Assembly (NCBI RefSeq): GCF_031877795.1
Contig: NC_133933.1
Location: 25,200,029 to 25,264,028 of the forward strand
Source of the DNA: Strix aluco
Taxonomy: Eukaryota; Chordata; Aves; Strigiformes; Strigidae
DNA length: 64,000 bases
Direction of reading: 5' to 3'
Below the pieces are notes generated by a model, which searched no databases, had not been told where the DNA came from, and was given only the letters and a program-made list of their open reading frames with translations. Positions 37,891 through 49,800 of the stretch are shown piece after piece (the first letter of the stretch is position 1; the number at the start of each line of letters is the position of its first letter). A program made the position numbers and the translations under genes.

Positions 37891-39964
37891 CCCAGTCAAA
37901 TCTTTCCTATGTTTGTGTGGATATTTAATACAATGCTTTAAGGTTTGATATACTTCTTTCATATCTAACTAGTGCCTAAATACTCTGCTATGCTAACAGA
38001 AGACCCAGCTCCCAAAATAGTGCCAAATACTAGGTTTATTTTAAACAGTCTTGATGCAGATGTATCACCAGTTCCCCTTTTCTGTCATGTAACCCCAAAT
38101 TGTTACATTATGCTTTAATGGAAGGGATGTTACTTTTCCTCATGATATTTGTCTGTCTAGAGGCAGGTGTTCAGCATTTTTGGCTTTACCATATTGATTA
38201 GGATAAAAAGCTATTTTTGAATGTCCTAATCTTCTTGCCTTCCCTCTGTTCTGGTATAACTAGGGGTGATATTATTTAGGTGATATGATGAAAGTCAGCA
38301 ACACTTCCTCACATTTCACTGTTGGTTGGAGGGGGGAGAAAAAAAAGTGCAATTAAATTTTTCTGTGTGTGGGTCTTTACCCATGGTATTACATCTGATA
38401 CACTGAATATCAAACCCTGAAAAGATTTCCCTCTGTGTTCTGGAAATACTGCTGAATGCAGCATTCGGGGTACCAGATGAAAGGATACATGCATTCTTAG
38501 AAAATAAAAAATCATCCTTTGAACTCTGTAAAAGGACAAAGCACAGCTTGGGTCTACAGCTGCAAGTAAATCCAAGCTTGGCAGGTCGCTGTGTTACCTG
38601 CCCTCGGTCCCGGGCTGGCTCAGGTCTGCCCCCGCAGGGCCCATCCCGGGGCTCTGTCCCGGCTCTGTCCCTGCAGTGCTGGCTGCGCTCAGGTGTGTCC
38701 CCCGCGCCCTGCCCAGCTCTGGGGCAGGTGGGAGAGGAGACACTAAACACGGCGAAGCTTGGTGCTGGGGCAGGAGAGAGCCCGAGCCTGGCGAACCCGC
38801 CTTTCAGACAGACACGACTGTCCAGCGGTGTGCGTGGCCTCAGCCACAACTCTCCCCCTTTCAGCTGCTTCCCCTGACTCGTCCCCAGCTTGTAGCTGTC
38901 TATATTAACTCCAGTTATATGACATGTCAACTTGGAAGTATTTTTGTTAAATACACAGTAGAGCTTTGTATTTAACTAATTGTGAATTAATGTCTGTAGA
39001 GTGTGAAATACCATTTTTAAAGTTGCTTCTATCCTTTGTGTTTTTTCTGTGAACTGACTGAAAGGACTACTACTCCTCACAACACAAGCTCTTGTATTGT
39101 CTCATGCTTTAGTGATGTTCTGTCTTCTCTTTCATCTAACATCTAAGGCTTATACATGTACTGCAAGGATGTAACACCCAGACAGCAAGTCTAATGGCTG
39201 CTTGTACTCCAGCAGTAAAGCTGTAATGGCCTTTCAGGAGGGTTTTTTATTCTTCCTAGTCGTTTTCCCTTTTTTTTCCCCCTCCCTAAGACTTACCTTT
39301 GTCTGGAAAACCTTAGTGTCTAGATAAGTAAGGGGCCTGCAATGCCAAATACTACATGCTCATCCTTGTACTAAACACGTACATTCAGGGACTTCCTTGA
39401 ACATGTACAAAGGGAGGGTGTGTTTTTAAAGCTGTTCCATGTATGCAAACAGATTTAAAGCAATAGAGGTTGATATGGTTTACATGCACCCACTCCACTT
39501 TATGGAAAACTACTTTTTTAACTTAAGTAAGAGATAAGGCTGTAAAAATACAACCTTAGTGCTAAGGAAGCTGAATTGGTCTTAAATACCAAGTTTAAAA
39601 CCTTGCTTAATGCTGGAAGCCAATCTCAGAAGCAGAAAGCGATTAGGAAATCTCTTAGTTTCTAGAATCCTGGAGCGTTCACCTCTATTTCCAAGCTATC
39701 TGCACAACTTCATGGAGGTTTCCAGCTCAGTACTGCCCTCCAGCTGAGGGCTGTCTCCCCCATGGTCCTAGTTACGTGAAGCAGGTCCACAGCATGCTGG
39801 GCTAGCTCAGTGTAAGGGTAACACCATCATTACCTTGCAGCAGCAGCAGTTTTTCAGCCTTGATTTGGTTCTTGAACTTGGTCACAGCTGTGGCATTCTC
39901 CAGTTAAATTACTGAACCAATGTCCTTCCTGAACAAAAAATGGCACTGAAACAAAGCCTTCAGG
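37891..39964. other. Intergenic gap between the convergent AIDA and MIA3 genes
   Basis: About 2 kb with no exon seen. It is AT-rich except for the GC-rich patch at 38578-38880. A further AATAAA at 38503-38508 could serve a longer AIDA 3' UTR. Confidence 0.65.
38578..38880. promoter_or_regulatory. Small GC-rich, CpG-containing patch of unknown role
   Basis: About 300 nt, markedly GC-rich with roughly 18 CpG, bounded sharply by AT-rich sequence. Local near-repeats of a ctctgtcccggct-type motif occur at its left end. It could be an orphan CpG island, an enhancer or promoter, or a decayed GC-rich insertion. No gene evidence. Confidence 0.35.
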
Positions 39965-40532
39965 GTTTAGCAAAAGGAATTTTGCTTTTTATTATAACCT
40001 TCCTTTGAATACAGTGTCATTTGTGCTTCTGATCTCTGACCAGGCATCTTTTTTAAAAAAGCAAACAAAAACCAAACCACCTCACAGTCCTCATGTAAAC
40101 CCCTGGCCTACAATAACTGCAGCTTAATGATGTGATGGAGAAGGCAGGTAGGATAGCGTTTTACTTAAAAATTATTTCCACAGGAAATGATTTGATTTAC
40201 ATTTTTCACGGAATTAGTTCATTCACCAACTGGTTACAGAGGCTACATTTAATTAAAACTAGCCACACAGGTACTTCCTTTCTATTGCACGTTTAGAGTA
40301 GGTTCAAGTCCCATCACAAAACGGTTCTTGCAGCCCAAGAGGATGGATGAGTTTAAGGTGATCATAAATGCACATAAGACGTCTGTAGCAATTGGATAAA
40401 AATTAATCCTGCAAAAGCTGAAATATACTGAAATGAGACAAATGGCTTCGTGTAGAGAGCCATTTCCTAAAATCCTGACCGCTGGAAGCGTGCTAGAGTC
40501 CATTCGGTTGAGCTGCTGACCCAAGGCTGCAG
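39965..40532 (-). terminator. MIA3: MIA3 3' UTR and polyadenylation signal
   Basis: On the minus strand, AATAAA occupies 39988-39993, about 540 nt after the MIA3 stop, with a T-rich stretch further downstream. Cleavage is expected within about 10-30 nt beyond it; no closer hexamer was noticed. Confidence 0.75.
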
Positions 40533-40876
40533 TCAGGGTTTCTGCGCGGGAGGCTGTGTGTAGTCCTTTGGGCTCGCCGGCGGGGGCGCGGGCACGGGCT
40601 GGGGGGGCCCTGCCGGGTAGTCTCTAGGTCCCGACGGCGGCAAGTCTCTGCTGGGAGAAGGTGTATAGTCTCTTGAAGCAGGTGGGGGTAGCCGAGGGCC
40701 TGGAGGATAATCTCTTGGGCCAGGAGGACCCAGGGGCCGAAAAGGAGGGTGCCCACGTCCGTAGCCTCTTGGATCTGGAGGAGGCGGTAGCGGGCCGGGA
40801 GGCAGATCTCTCATTCCTAAGGGTGGGCCAGGTAAGAAATCTCTTGCAGCTGGAGGTGGCAAGGGAGCACCACGAA
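40533..40876 (-). CDS. MIA3: MIA3 last exon, Pro-rich Sec23-binding tail
   Basis: 344 nt with stop TGA at 40535-40533. It encodes repeated RDFLPG / RDLPPG / RDYPPG / RDYTPS / RDYPAG units separated by PPP clusters and ends TQPPAQKP. In this family the PPP-containing repeats dock on Sec23 of the COPII inner coat. Acceptor tcctag. Confidence 0.95.
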
Positions 40877-43800
40877 CTAGGAGGAGAGGAAAACATGGAG
40901 TTAAACGGAATCTTGCTTTAGCCTAAACGGTGAAGCTCCTGACGCTTCACCTCGTTCCTCATTTCTTCCTTCTTTGGAGCAGCTCTGGGGTGGGTCACTG
41001 TCACATGCAGATTTTACAAGCCATGAATTATGTCCTAGTGACTTTTGGCTGCTGGTTTCCATTTTAGGCTAAACAAGGAAAAATACCTCCTTAATACCCC
41101 AGCATTAAGGAGCCTTGAAAAAAACCCACCTGTGCAAGCTTACTGAGCAAGACAGCTGGACCCCATGAAGCGTGGGGCAGCCGCATGCTAATGGGTGGCA
41201 GAGCTCAGTCCCGCAGCAGGCTCTCCAGAAGCACAGTGGGGAAAAAAAGTTAAGTTTTAGCCGACGGCAATGCAACTGTACCTAGGGGCACAGGAAGAGG
41301 TCGAGGCCCGAAGTGCCCGCGGAGAGGAGCTGGTGACGGTCCGTAGCGAACAGGTGGCGGAGGCGGCGGCCCCATCACAGGGGAGGTCATGATGGGTGTC
41401 CCCGGGAAAGAAGGCGGGCCCTTGGGACTAGCATTAGCCTGTGCAGGATTAGGTTATACTTCAGTGTTACTCACTGCACCCCAAGCATTGGCACTGCTGA
41501 ACACCACAACCACTCACCCAAAGGCAAAGAGGTGAAAGAGGGAGGGGAAAAAAAAAAAGGGGGGGAAAACACACCATCACAGACCCCAAGCCACATTAAC
41601 CAAGTAGAAAATAGGGAAAGCTACTGCACCACCATTGTCCCTTCACCCAGAACACTGCCTGCACTACCTAGGAGTGAGTGCTTAGTGTGCCTTCTGAGAT
41701 GACAAGTTTTCTTTAGCTAAAGCTATACTAGAAAAAAGTTCAATCCCTTCTTAAGTGTCCTCAGTGGACACCCCTTTGGTAAAGGGCCTGGCACCTTGAA
41801 TTACATATGGAATTGTGCTTAAATACCACAGGTAAGTCAGCTTCTTAGGGTTACTGCTGTAGTCACTCCAAAGTGTTTGCCTGCAGTCCTTAACAAGAAA
41901 GATCTCATTTCCTCAATTCCATAAAAACCAGACAGCAACTGTTCATCATTAGAGAAACCTTTTGAGACAGAGGTATAAGCCCTTGGTTAGTTTCGCAGAG
42001 GATTTTGTTATTTAGCAGTTCAGAACACCAAGCCTGTTATTCCTCTCCATCAAAGCAGAGTAACACCACACCCAGCCTCTGAATACTCACTGTAGCTGGT
42101 TCAATAGATGAAGGTGAATCAGTAGTTACACAGAGGGCTTCAGACTCTTTGGGAGAGGGTTGCTTTTTTTTTTTTTTGGACAGCAAGTAAGGATAGTGAC
42201 AGGATATAGACAAGACAGAACATGATACAGTTAAAGAAGCAGCAGGAAGAACAGTGAATCATGTATTAGAAACGCTTCCTGAAGGTTGGGGTTCTTCAGC
42301 TTACCACTCCATCCATTGCTGTGGAAGGGGAGGTGGTTCTTGGCCCACTACTGATCAGGGATGCTACAGCAGGCCCGAGATCTGTAAAAAGAGCCACAAA
42401 TACATGTCTTACAATGCTTGGGGTAAGGAACGGGGGTTTTAAATTACCTTTCTGAACTGAAAGAATATCTGAGTAAGTTGCAGTTGGGTGTAGGCCACGT
42501 AACTTACCAGGAACAGACATCCTTCCAGGTAACTCTGGTGGCCTTCGTGGAACAGGGGGGCCATCTACCACTGTACCTTAAAGGGAAGCAAGAACCCCAG
42601 AGATCCTAATCAATGTGTGCCTGAGCTATTTCTATTTAAAAAAACCAAACCACCACTCACCTATTTATTAATAAAGCAGGTATCAATATTCAACACTAAC
42701 CCTCAAACCAAGATCAGACTTTAGCATTCTTGGGGTAGTAGCATGAGAGATAATTATCACAGAAGAGAAGCTTAACTGCTTACCAAATTCACCTCTCGAG
42801 CCTTCCCTTCGAGGAGCAGAAAGGGGCCGAGCGGGAACTTCTATCATCTGCGTGGGTGATGGATTTCCTCCACTCACAGGTGATGGGCCAAAAGAGCCAT
42901 CTCTGCTTAAGGGCCCTATGCCAAAGAATTAAAAACACTTGACTGACTTCTCTACAATTTATCATAGCCTTATTTAGGATATACTGACTCAAAGACCAAA
43001 GTTCTGGGAGAAATAGCAGCATTTACCTCGTCGCGGTGGAACTTGGCGATCAGGTCTGCCTGGAGTTGGCTTTACAATTAATGGTCTTTGAAGCATGACA
43101 ATTTTTTGGTTTACTTCTATTAATCTAATTTTAAAAAAAATAAAGGTGTTTTTAGTATTCAAATAATACATGTGAGTTATATTTGTTATAATGTAACAAG
43201 GCAAACTGCATTGTAAAATATTACAGCTTTCACCAAGAGATCTTATTTTAACCATCAAAACAGTTTAACAGTAGTTTAAAGTTTGTAACTCAAATATGCA
43301 CTGCACACCCTGAGCAAGCAGGCTAGCCGAGCACCTTGCATCCTTTTCTCTCAAGCAACACGCATTGTGTTCAAAGAGCAATAAAAATGGTCTGTACTGT
43401 ACTTACTTTTGTCTCAGGTTGGCTGCTTCTCTCTTTTCTTCAGCCAGAGCTCTCTCGGCAGAGCGGGCAATAAGCTATTAGGGAAAATTTTGCCAACTGC
43501 ATTAACTGCACCAACCTGAAGTCAAATGCAAACAGTCTGCATCAGAAAAGGAAGACAACTCTTACCCAATTGTCATGTGCCTTTTTCTCATGAGCAGCAA
43601 TCTGAGAAGAAAAGAAGTGTTTTAGTTTATTTTGTCCAACTACTAGTATTTCCAATAACTCAGTACAGAGTATTGGAACGGTGCAGTAAAAGGTGACACA
43701 ATAACGAGCAAGCAAGAAGTTCACCTGGTTTTTGTAAGATCTCTCTGTTTTTTGCAATTCTTCTTCCATGTCTTGGATCCTTTGCCTGTACAAAAGGAAA

Positions 43801-46800
43801 AAGAGGGGAAGGAGAGAAGTTTAAAGGAGTTTTCTTCAATAGCTGAAATAAAAGGAAAACAGTCTTCAAAAGCTGAAGTTACTTGTAAACTTTCACTTCC
43901 TCGATGGCCAGCACAGCTTTTTCATCTGCAGCAGACAATTTCTGCTCCTTCTCCTGACGCTCATACTCTTCCTGGGTTAGTTTTCTGCATAGGAAAAAAA
44001 AAAAAAAAAGCACCATATATTCCACCATCCTACACCTGCTAACAACAGTGGTATCAGAATTTATAATAATGCGTGAGAATACAGAGAGAAAATAAAGAGG
44101 GTTTTTTTTTAAAAAAAAAGGTAAATACTGTCTTTTGAAACCAACAGACAAAGCCTTTATGTGTAAAACCTGAAAATTAAGGACGCAGAGTTGACTGGAA
44201 AGCTCTGTCAGCATCTAACAATTTGTCAGAATCTAACAGTTGCAGACAGTCCATCTCTTCAGATCCTCTAGTTTACTTCCCAATTCTACAGATGGTAATC
44301 CAGATTTACAAAGGTACAAACCAGGAAATATGCAAAACTGACATCAAACCAAGGGAAATGAAGAAATGAATGTGTAGTGAAAAAGGGCCCAGGTGACAAA
44401 CACATTCAATAGTCTTCAACCGTGTGGAAAGCAGCTTTTTTCTGAGTATTCTCAATACCAATTTATTACATGACCAATTCCCACAGTCTTTTTATAACCT
44501 CATGGTTCACTGATTTTTTCATTTTTGACATTTTTCTGCAAGTATTTAAAAGGTCCTAATAATGCGTTCCTAATTTACAAGGGCTATCCCACAACACTGG
44601 AACCATTAAACTAGTAGTAAGTTAACTATTTCTGATAGCCAGTTCAATGTAATCTATTTCCTTTGCTACATGTCAAAACAATTTTCCAGGAAAAAAAAAA
44701 ATTCAGGAAGCCCTTCACTGTAATTGAGAAGTAGTAACAGGCAGTGTAACTTCCTAAAAGTTTTGGAAGGAATAGAAATCCTTCAGAGAGGTCAAGAGGA
44801 AGTTTTCCTTGAAAGGTGTGTTTACTACACTTGGATCCTGAAGTTATGAGGTCAAGCAGTTTCACTACTGAGGTGCTGTATAGCCTCAATTCCTTAGCTT
44901 GTTCCAACCCTGGGCTTCCCTCAACCTACACACTTGAACCTTAGAACTTTCAACTGCTCCTCCACCACAGTTTCAGTTTTTCCACAGAATTTAGCTGAAA
45001 ATGTCCCTGAATCCCATCTCAAATTCTCCCCACAAAATTGAGATAGTATTACAAACATTTCAGTAAGTAACTAAATGAATAAAAGAGGAATGAACACAGA
45101 TACACAACTAGTTCTTCACTGCCAGCAATTCATTCATCTCAGCTGCCACCATGAACTCAGTCTTAATTTAGCCCTTTGATAATGCAAAAGGCTCACAAGG
45201 CTAAAATACAAAGTTCCTACATTATGAGAATTAGACTCACTGAACTGAGGTCAGAGTATCAAATCTTAACAGCCGTTATATTCTCCTTGACATTTCTGGA
45301 CAATGCGACAGAGCAACCACAGAATCTGCAGACCAACCACCCGTCTCACCTCTCCCAAAGTTGTTTGTTTTATAGTAGAAGGCACTGTTGTGTGTGCAAA
45401 GTGACAGTCTTTTAGAAACTCTGGAACGGTGGAAAAAGTAAAAAAGGGGTACTAGCTTCAACCATACTGAACCAGCAGGCATCACCTTTCAGTCCAAATA
45501 CAACTTCAAGATATTTGACACTTCTGAGCAAAGAGCATTTGGACAGTGCCTATGATGCAGATGCTATGTTGTGGAAGAGTAACGAAAGGCTTACTTCTGG
45601 AGTGCCATCTCCTTCTGCTGGTAAAGTTCACCAAGAATCTCCACTTTCTGCTGTAGTGTTTTGCATTCATTTTCCAGTCGAGCTTTGGCTGACTGGAGTG
45701 AACAGGAGTCGTGTTCTAATTTTTTTATTTGCTCTGTTGGAGAAGCAAAGGTCGTGAGGAAGTTGAAGGAAGTTGCAATGAGAATCGTTATGACATTTAA
45801 ACGCTCTGTTTCTTTTTAAACCACAACAGCATTTCATCCTAAGCAATTCTACTGCTAAGCCTACCTTCCAGCTCATGTCTTGCTGTTACTTCATCACTCA
45901 GTTTGGATTGCAGAAGATTTCTGTCTTCTTCAACTATGGATAACATAGTTTTTACCTGGAAAGAGGAGCAGAAAGTTTATGATTTTAGGCATAGCAGTAA
46001 TGTGGCTGCATTTATTAGATATCTTGTGTGGCATACCCTGGAGACATCCATCATCTGCTTAATCTGAGTCTTCATCTTCTCACTCTCATTATCTAGAAGA
46101 GAAAAATATATTTGTTTTCCCTGTTTCTTAACCCCAATTCCCTGGACTCTACAGCTGTTAAAAATCACTCCCTACACTTTAATCTGGGATAGGTCTTGTT
46201 ACATGTTAAAAAAAAAAAAAAGAGGGGGAGTTGGGGAACAAAGCACAATAGCAATTTCATGACCAGCACAACAGAACTATGAGATTTACTCCAAAAGGCA
46301 TTCAGAAGATTCCTTCTTGTCACTTCTTCTAGACACCATACTAATTTTAATGTGAATGCAGTATCTGTTACTGGACATAGTATCTGAAAATCAAGAAGTG
46401 CGAATTTCCAGCCCACATATACTGCATGGTTAGAAAAAAAGGAGGGGGGGGTGGTGAGAAAAAAAAAAAAAAACACAAAACTTCAGAACCAGAGATGTAG
46501 TAAATACATGTGCACCATCAGGAATGACAAACTGCCTGAGTAGTTTTGAAAATTTCTACTGCGGTCTTTCAGATTTAAAAGATGTGATTACCTAAATTAG
46601 TTATCTATCCAGAGGTAAGCACCATACTCGTTAAAAATTCGTATTAAAAATAAATGTAGCGTAACAACAAAGCTGAGATTCTCTGCTTTTGGAATGTTCT
46701 TAATTACAAATCTTTATATACAATCTTTAAAACTGCGTCATTACACTTACAATATACCTAAAAGGTAATCTAAAAGCAATTATTGGCCTGTTTCTCCCTT

Positions 46801-49800
46801 CAGTTAGGAGATACTTTGTGTTCAAGGATTAAAGCTGGCAGTCTCTTAACCCACACACCTGGATTCCCCTTGTTCCCCATATGACACGACAGGAACATAC
46901 CACCGCATACGCTGTAGCCACTGGGCATATCAGCCAGCACCAGGGTTACTGTACCTGGCAACTCGCCATTGGCCAAATCGTCTCCCGCGCTCCACTCACG
47001 CCCTTCGCCATCCTTCTTGGCCTCAGCTGCCGAATCCATGTCAAGCTGCTTCAGCTGCATAATGCAGTTAGTCAAAACCTAGTAATGAAATCAAAGGTTC
47101 GCTGAAGGAGAGTCGCTCCACATTTAGTAGAGTATTTCAAAGTATTTTATGGTGTGTAATACTTAAAGGAAGCTTGTTATAAAGAACCTACTTCAATTTC
47201 ATTTTCCTTGTAGGCAAGCGCTTCTTCTATGTCCTTCTGAGATTTCTGATACAGTTTGATCTGCTCACTGAGCTCAGTATGTCTCTCGCTCCAACCTTCA
47301 GCTTCTTTTAGCAGCTGTATGAGGCACCAAGGCAAGATGATTACTTGTTTTATTTTTAGTACAGGGTATATGTAATTAAAGTCTACTTTACTGACAGCTC
47401 TAGCGATAACTGATCACCACAGGTTACAGATAAAGGGTAAACTTCATGGTTATCACACTCATCACCAGTCCATTGGTAGAACTGGATGCTGGGAATCTTT
47501 TTGCAGTTTATCTTATTAGGCGATTTTATAAATTTGACATTTTCTCAGCTAATATCCCAACATCAGAACCAAACTGCTCACACACTTCAAAATATGAGAA
47601 ATTAATTGCAGTCCAGATGTAACCAAACCACATTCCTTAAAAGGCCATCTACTTCATATGTGGAGAAAGAAAACAAACAGATATTTACAATTATTTGTAA
47701 AAGAACTGTCATGACATTTCAGGGCTAAAGGTCCTCCCCATTTAGCTTAGTTTCAGAACTGCTTTTTGGCAATTCTTTACCACAACTTCCTTCAGCCCTG
47801 ATCCCAATTAGCAGTCTCCCGATCACGCACTGACCGCCACATCAGCACAGACTTTCTGTGAAGCTGCTGACAAAACCTGAATCACTGGAACTGGCAAAGT
47901 CTTCATACTGAAGACATGTGGCTGACCACACAAAAAGCCTCTGCAGGCAGGTACAAGGGGTTCAAGTTTTATCTTGACAATATCAAATATGGAATTCTGA
48001 CACATTAAGAAAATGAAGACGTGCTGAAGTTACACTCAAGAAAATTAGGAATAAAGCCCCGATATTTCACTCAAAAGAGAAACAAAGAGATGCCTGGCCT
48101 GGGTGTAACTTACTTGCTCCTTGCTCTTTTTCAGCCTAGCATTCTCTTCCTGCACATGATGAAGCTCAGATTTCACCTTTTCTTCATTTAGTTTAGCTTC
48201 ATTAAGGGCTATCTGCACCTGCGTATGAAACACAAAGGAACAAAAAGACATAAACTGTAATGGAGCAAGAGCTACATATTCCCTGGTAAAATAGAAAAGA
48301 AAAAGGTATATATGCACAAACAACCTGGAATCTGCCAAGTTAGCATTTTCTATTGCATCCTAGATATGAATTTTCCTGATACAAGAACTTGTGACTGAAG
48401 AAAGTGTAGATAATGCTTTACCTCTGACAGCTCTACAGAATGCACACTGATAGCCTCCTGAAGTTTGTCCAAGGACTTCTGGGTTTCAGAGATCTATATA
48501 AGAAAAATATGAGCAGTGACTTTGTATTATCCTGGAACATGCCTTAGCCTGAGTAATTATTTTACCTGTGTAATTTGGAAGCATAAAAGGAGAGTCAAAA
48601 CACCAACAAATTTCTATTTAAAGAAGCCATTAGACTAGCAGCAATATAATGCTGCCTTATCAGCAAGGTAAGGAATAGAAACATACAGCACATTACAACC
48701 AACTTCCCCCGTGACTCCACACCTGTTCGTGGCTGGGAAGTTCCCTGTACACCTGCACAGTCTAGAACGAAAGTAACACGTGCTGCTGTTATTAGCAACA
48801 ACCTTTGATCAAAACAAGATCAAAGAACTTGTTGGAGCTTACCATTACTACAGAAAACCAGGCTTTAAAAAGAAGGAAAAAAAAGAAAGAGAAAGAAGTA
48901 AGCATAAATACCTTTGGACAACAAGAATGAGGGGCAGCTTAGAGATCTTCACACTTACTACAGAACTACAAAATGGCTCTTACCAACCTGAAACACTCAG
49001 TTCATACTGTTAAGGCACTTCCTGACTCTGGCTAGGAAGTATTAGACTAGCCCATGACTTGAATGCACCCGGTTATGTGTGAAAGCACATAACCACACAA
49101 AGTCCATCAAGATCTTACAAAAGAAAAAAAAAAAAAACAAACCCAACAAAAAAACCCAGTCAACAGATTGTCCCTCTTGAGCTTGGGATGAACCTGAAAT
49201 TTCAGTTCACTTCTCTTTTTGAGGTGGTTCATCTTGCCTGCTCTACCTCAATCTGTTTACCCAGCAGGTTGTGACCACCTTTTAGGCCACATTAAGCTAA
49301 GGACAATATGAGACATGAGTGCGATTGCTCTCACCTTGTTCTGTTTCTTCTCGTTCTTTTTTCTCTCCGTTTCAAGCATTGTGTGCAGATTTTTTACTTT
49401 GTCATCTAGCTGACGATTTGCTTCTTCCAGTCCTTTGACAGTGTCCTAAAAAGAGAGTAAAAGACCAACTAAAGCAAGTTATTTTACTGATGTTTTTGCT
49501 TTCAGCGCAGAGACGGTTAACTGTTTTTTACCTTAAGCCCTGCAGTTTCATCAGAGAGAATGTCTTTTTGCTCTTGGGCCACTTTCACAGATTCTTTTGC
49601 TTCCTTTATCTAAGCACAGAAACAACCAAACAGAACTGAGGAAATTCTCAAGGTAATATTCAGTAAGAATAGAAAATAAAAATATATTAGCTGTTGCACT
49701 GACCGTGTCATTAAATGAATAACAGAAAATAAGGAAGCAAAGGACAAGAACCTAGAACAATACCTTTTGATCATATTCTGACATCTTTTCTAAGATTTCT

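Noticed and set aside
38316-38930. 204-codon minus-strand ORF between AIDA and MIA3
   Set aside because: It coincides with the GC-rich patch, has Cys/Arg/Pro-rich composition without domains, and has no splice or homology support.
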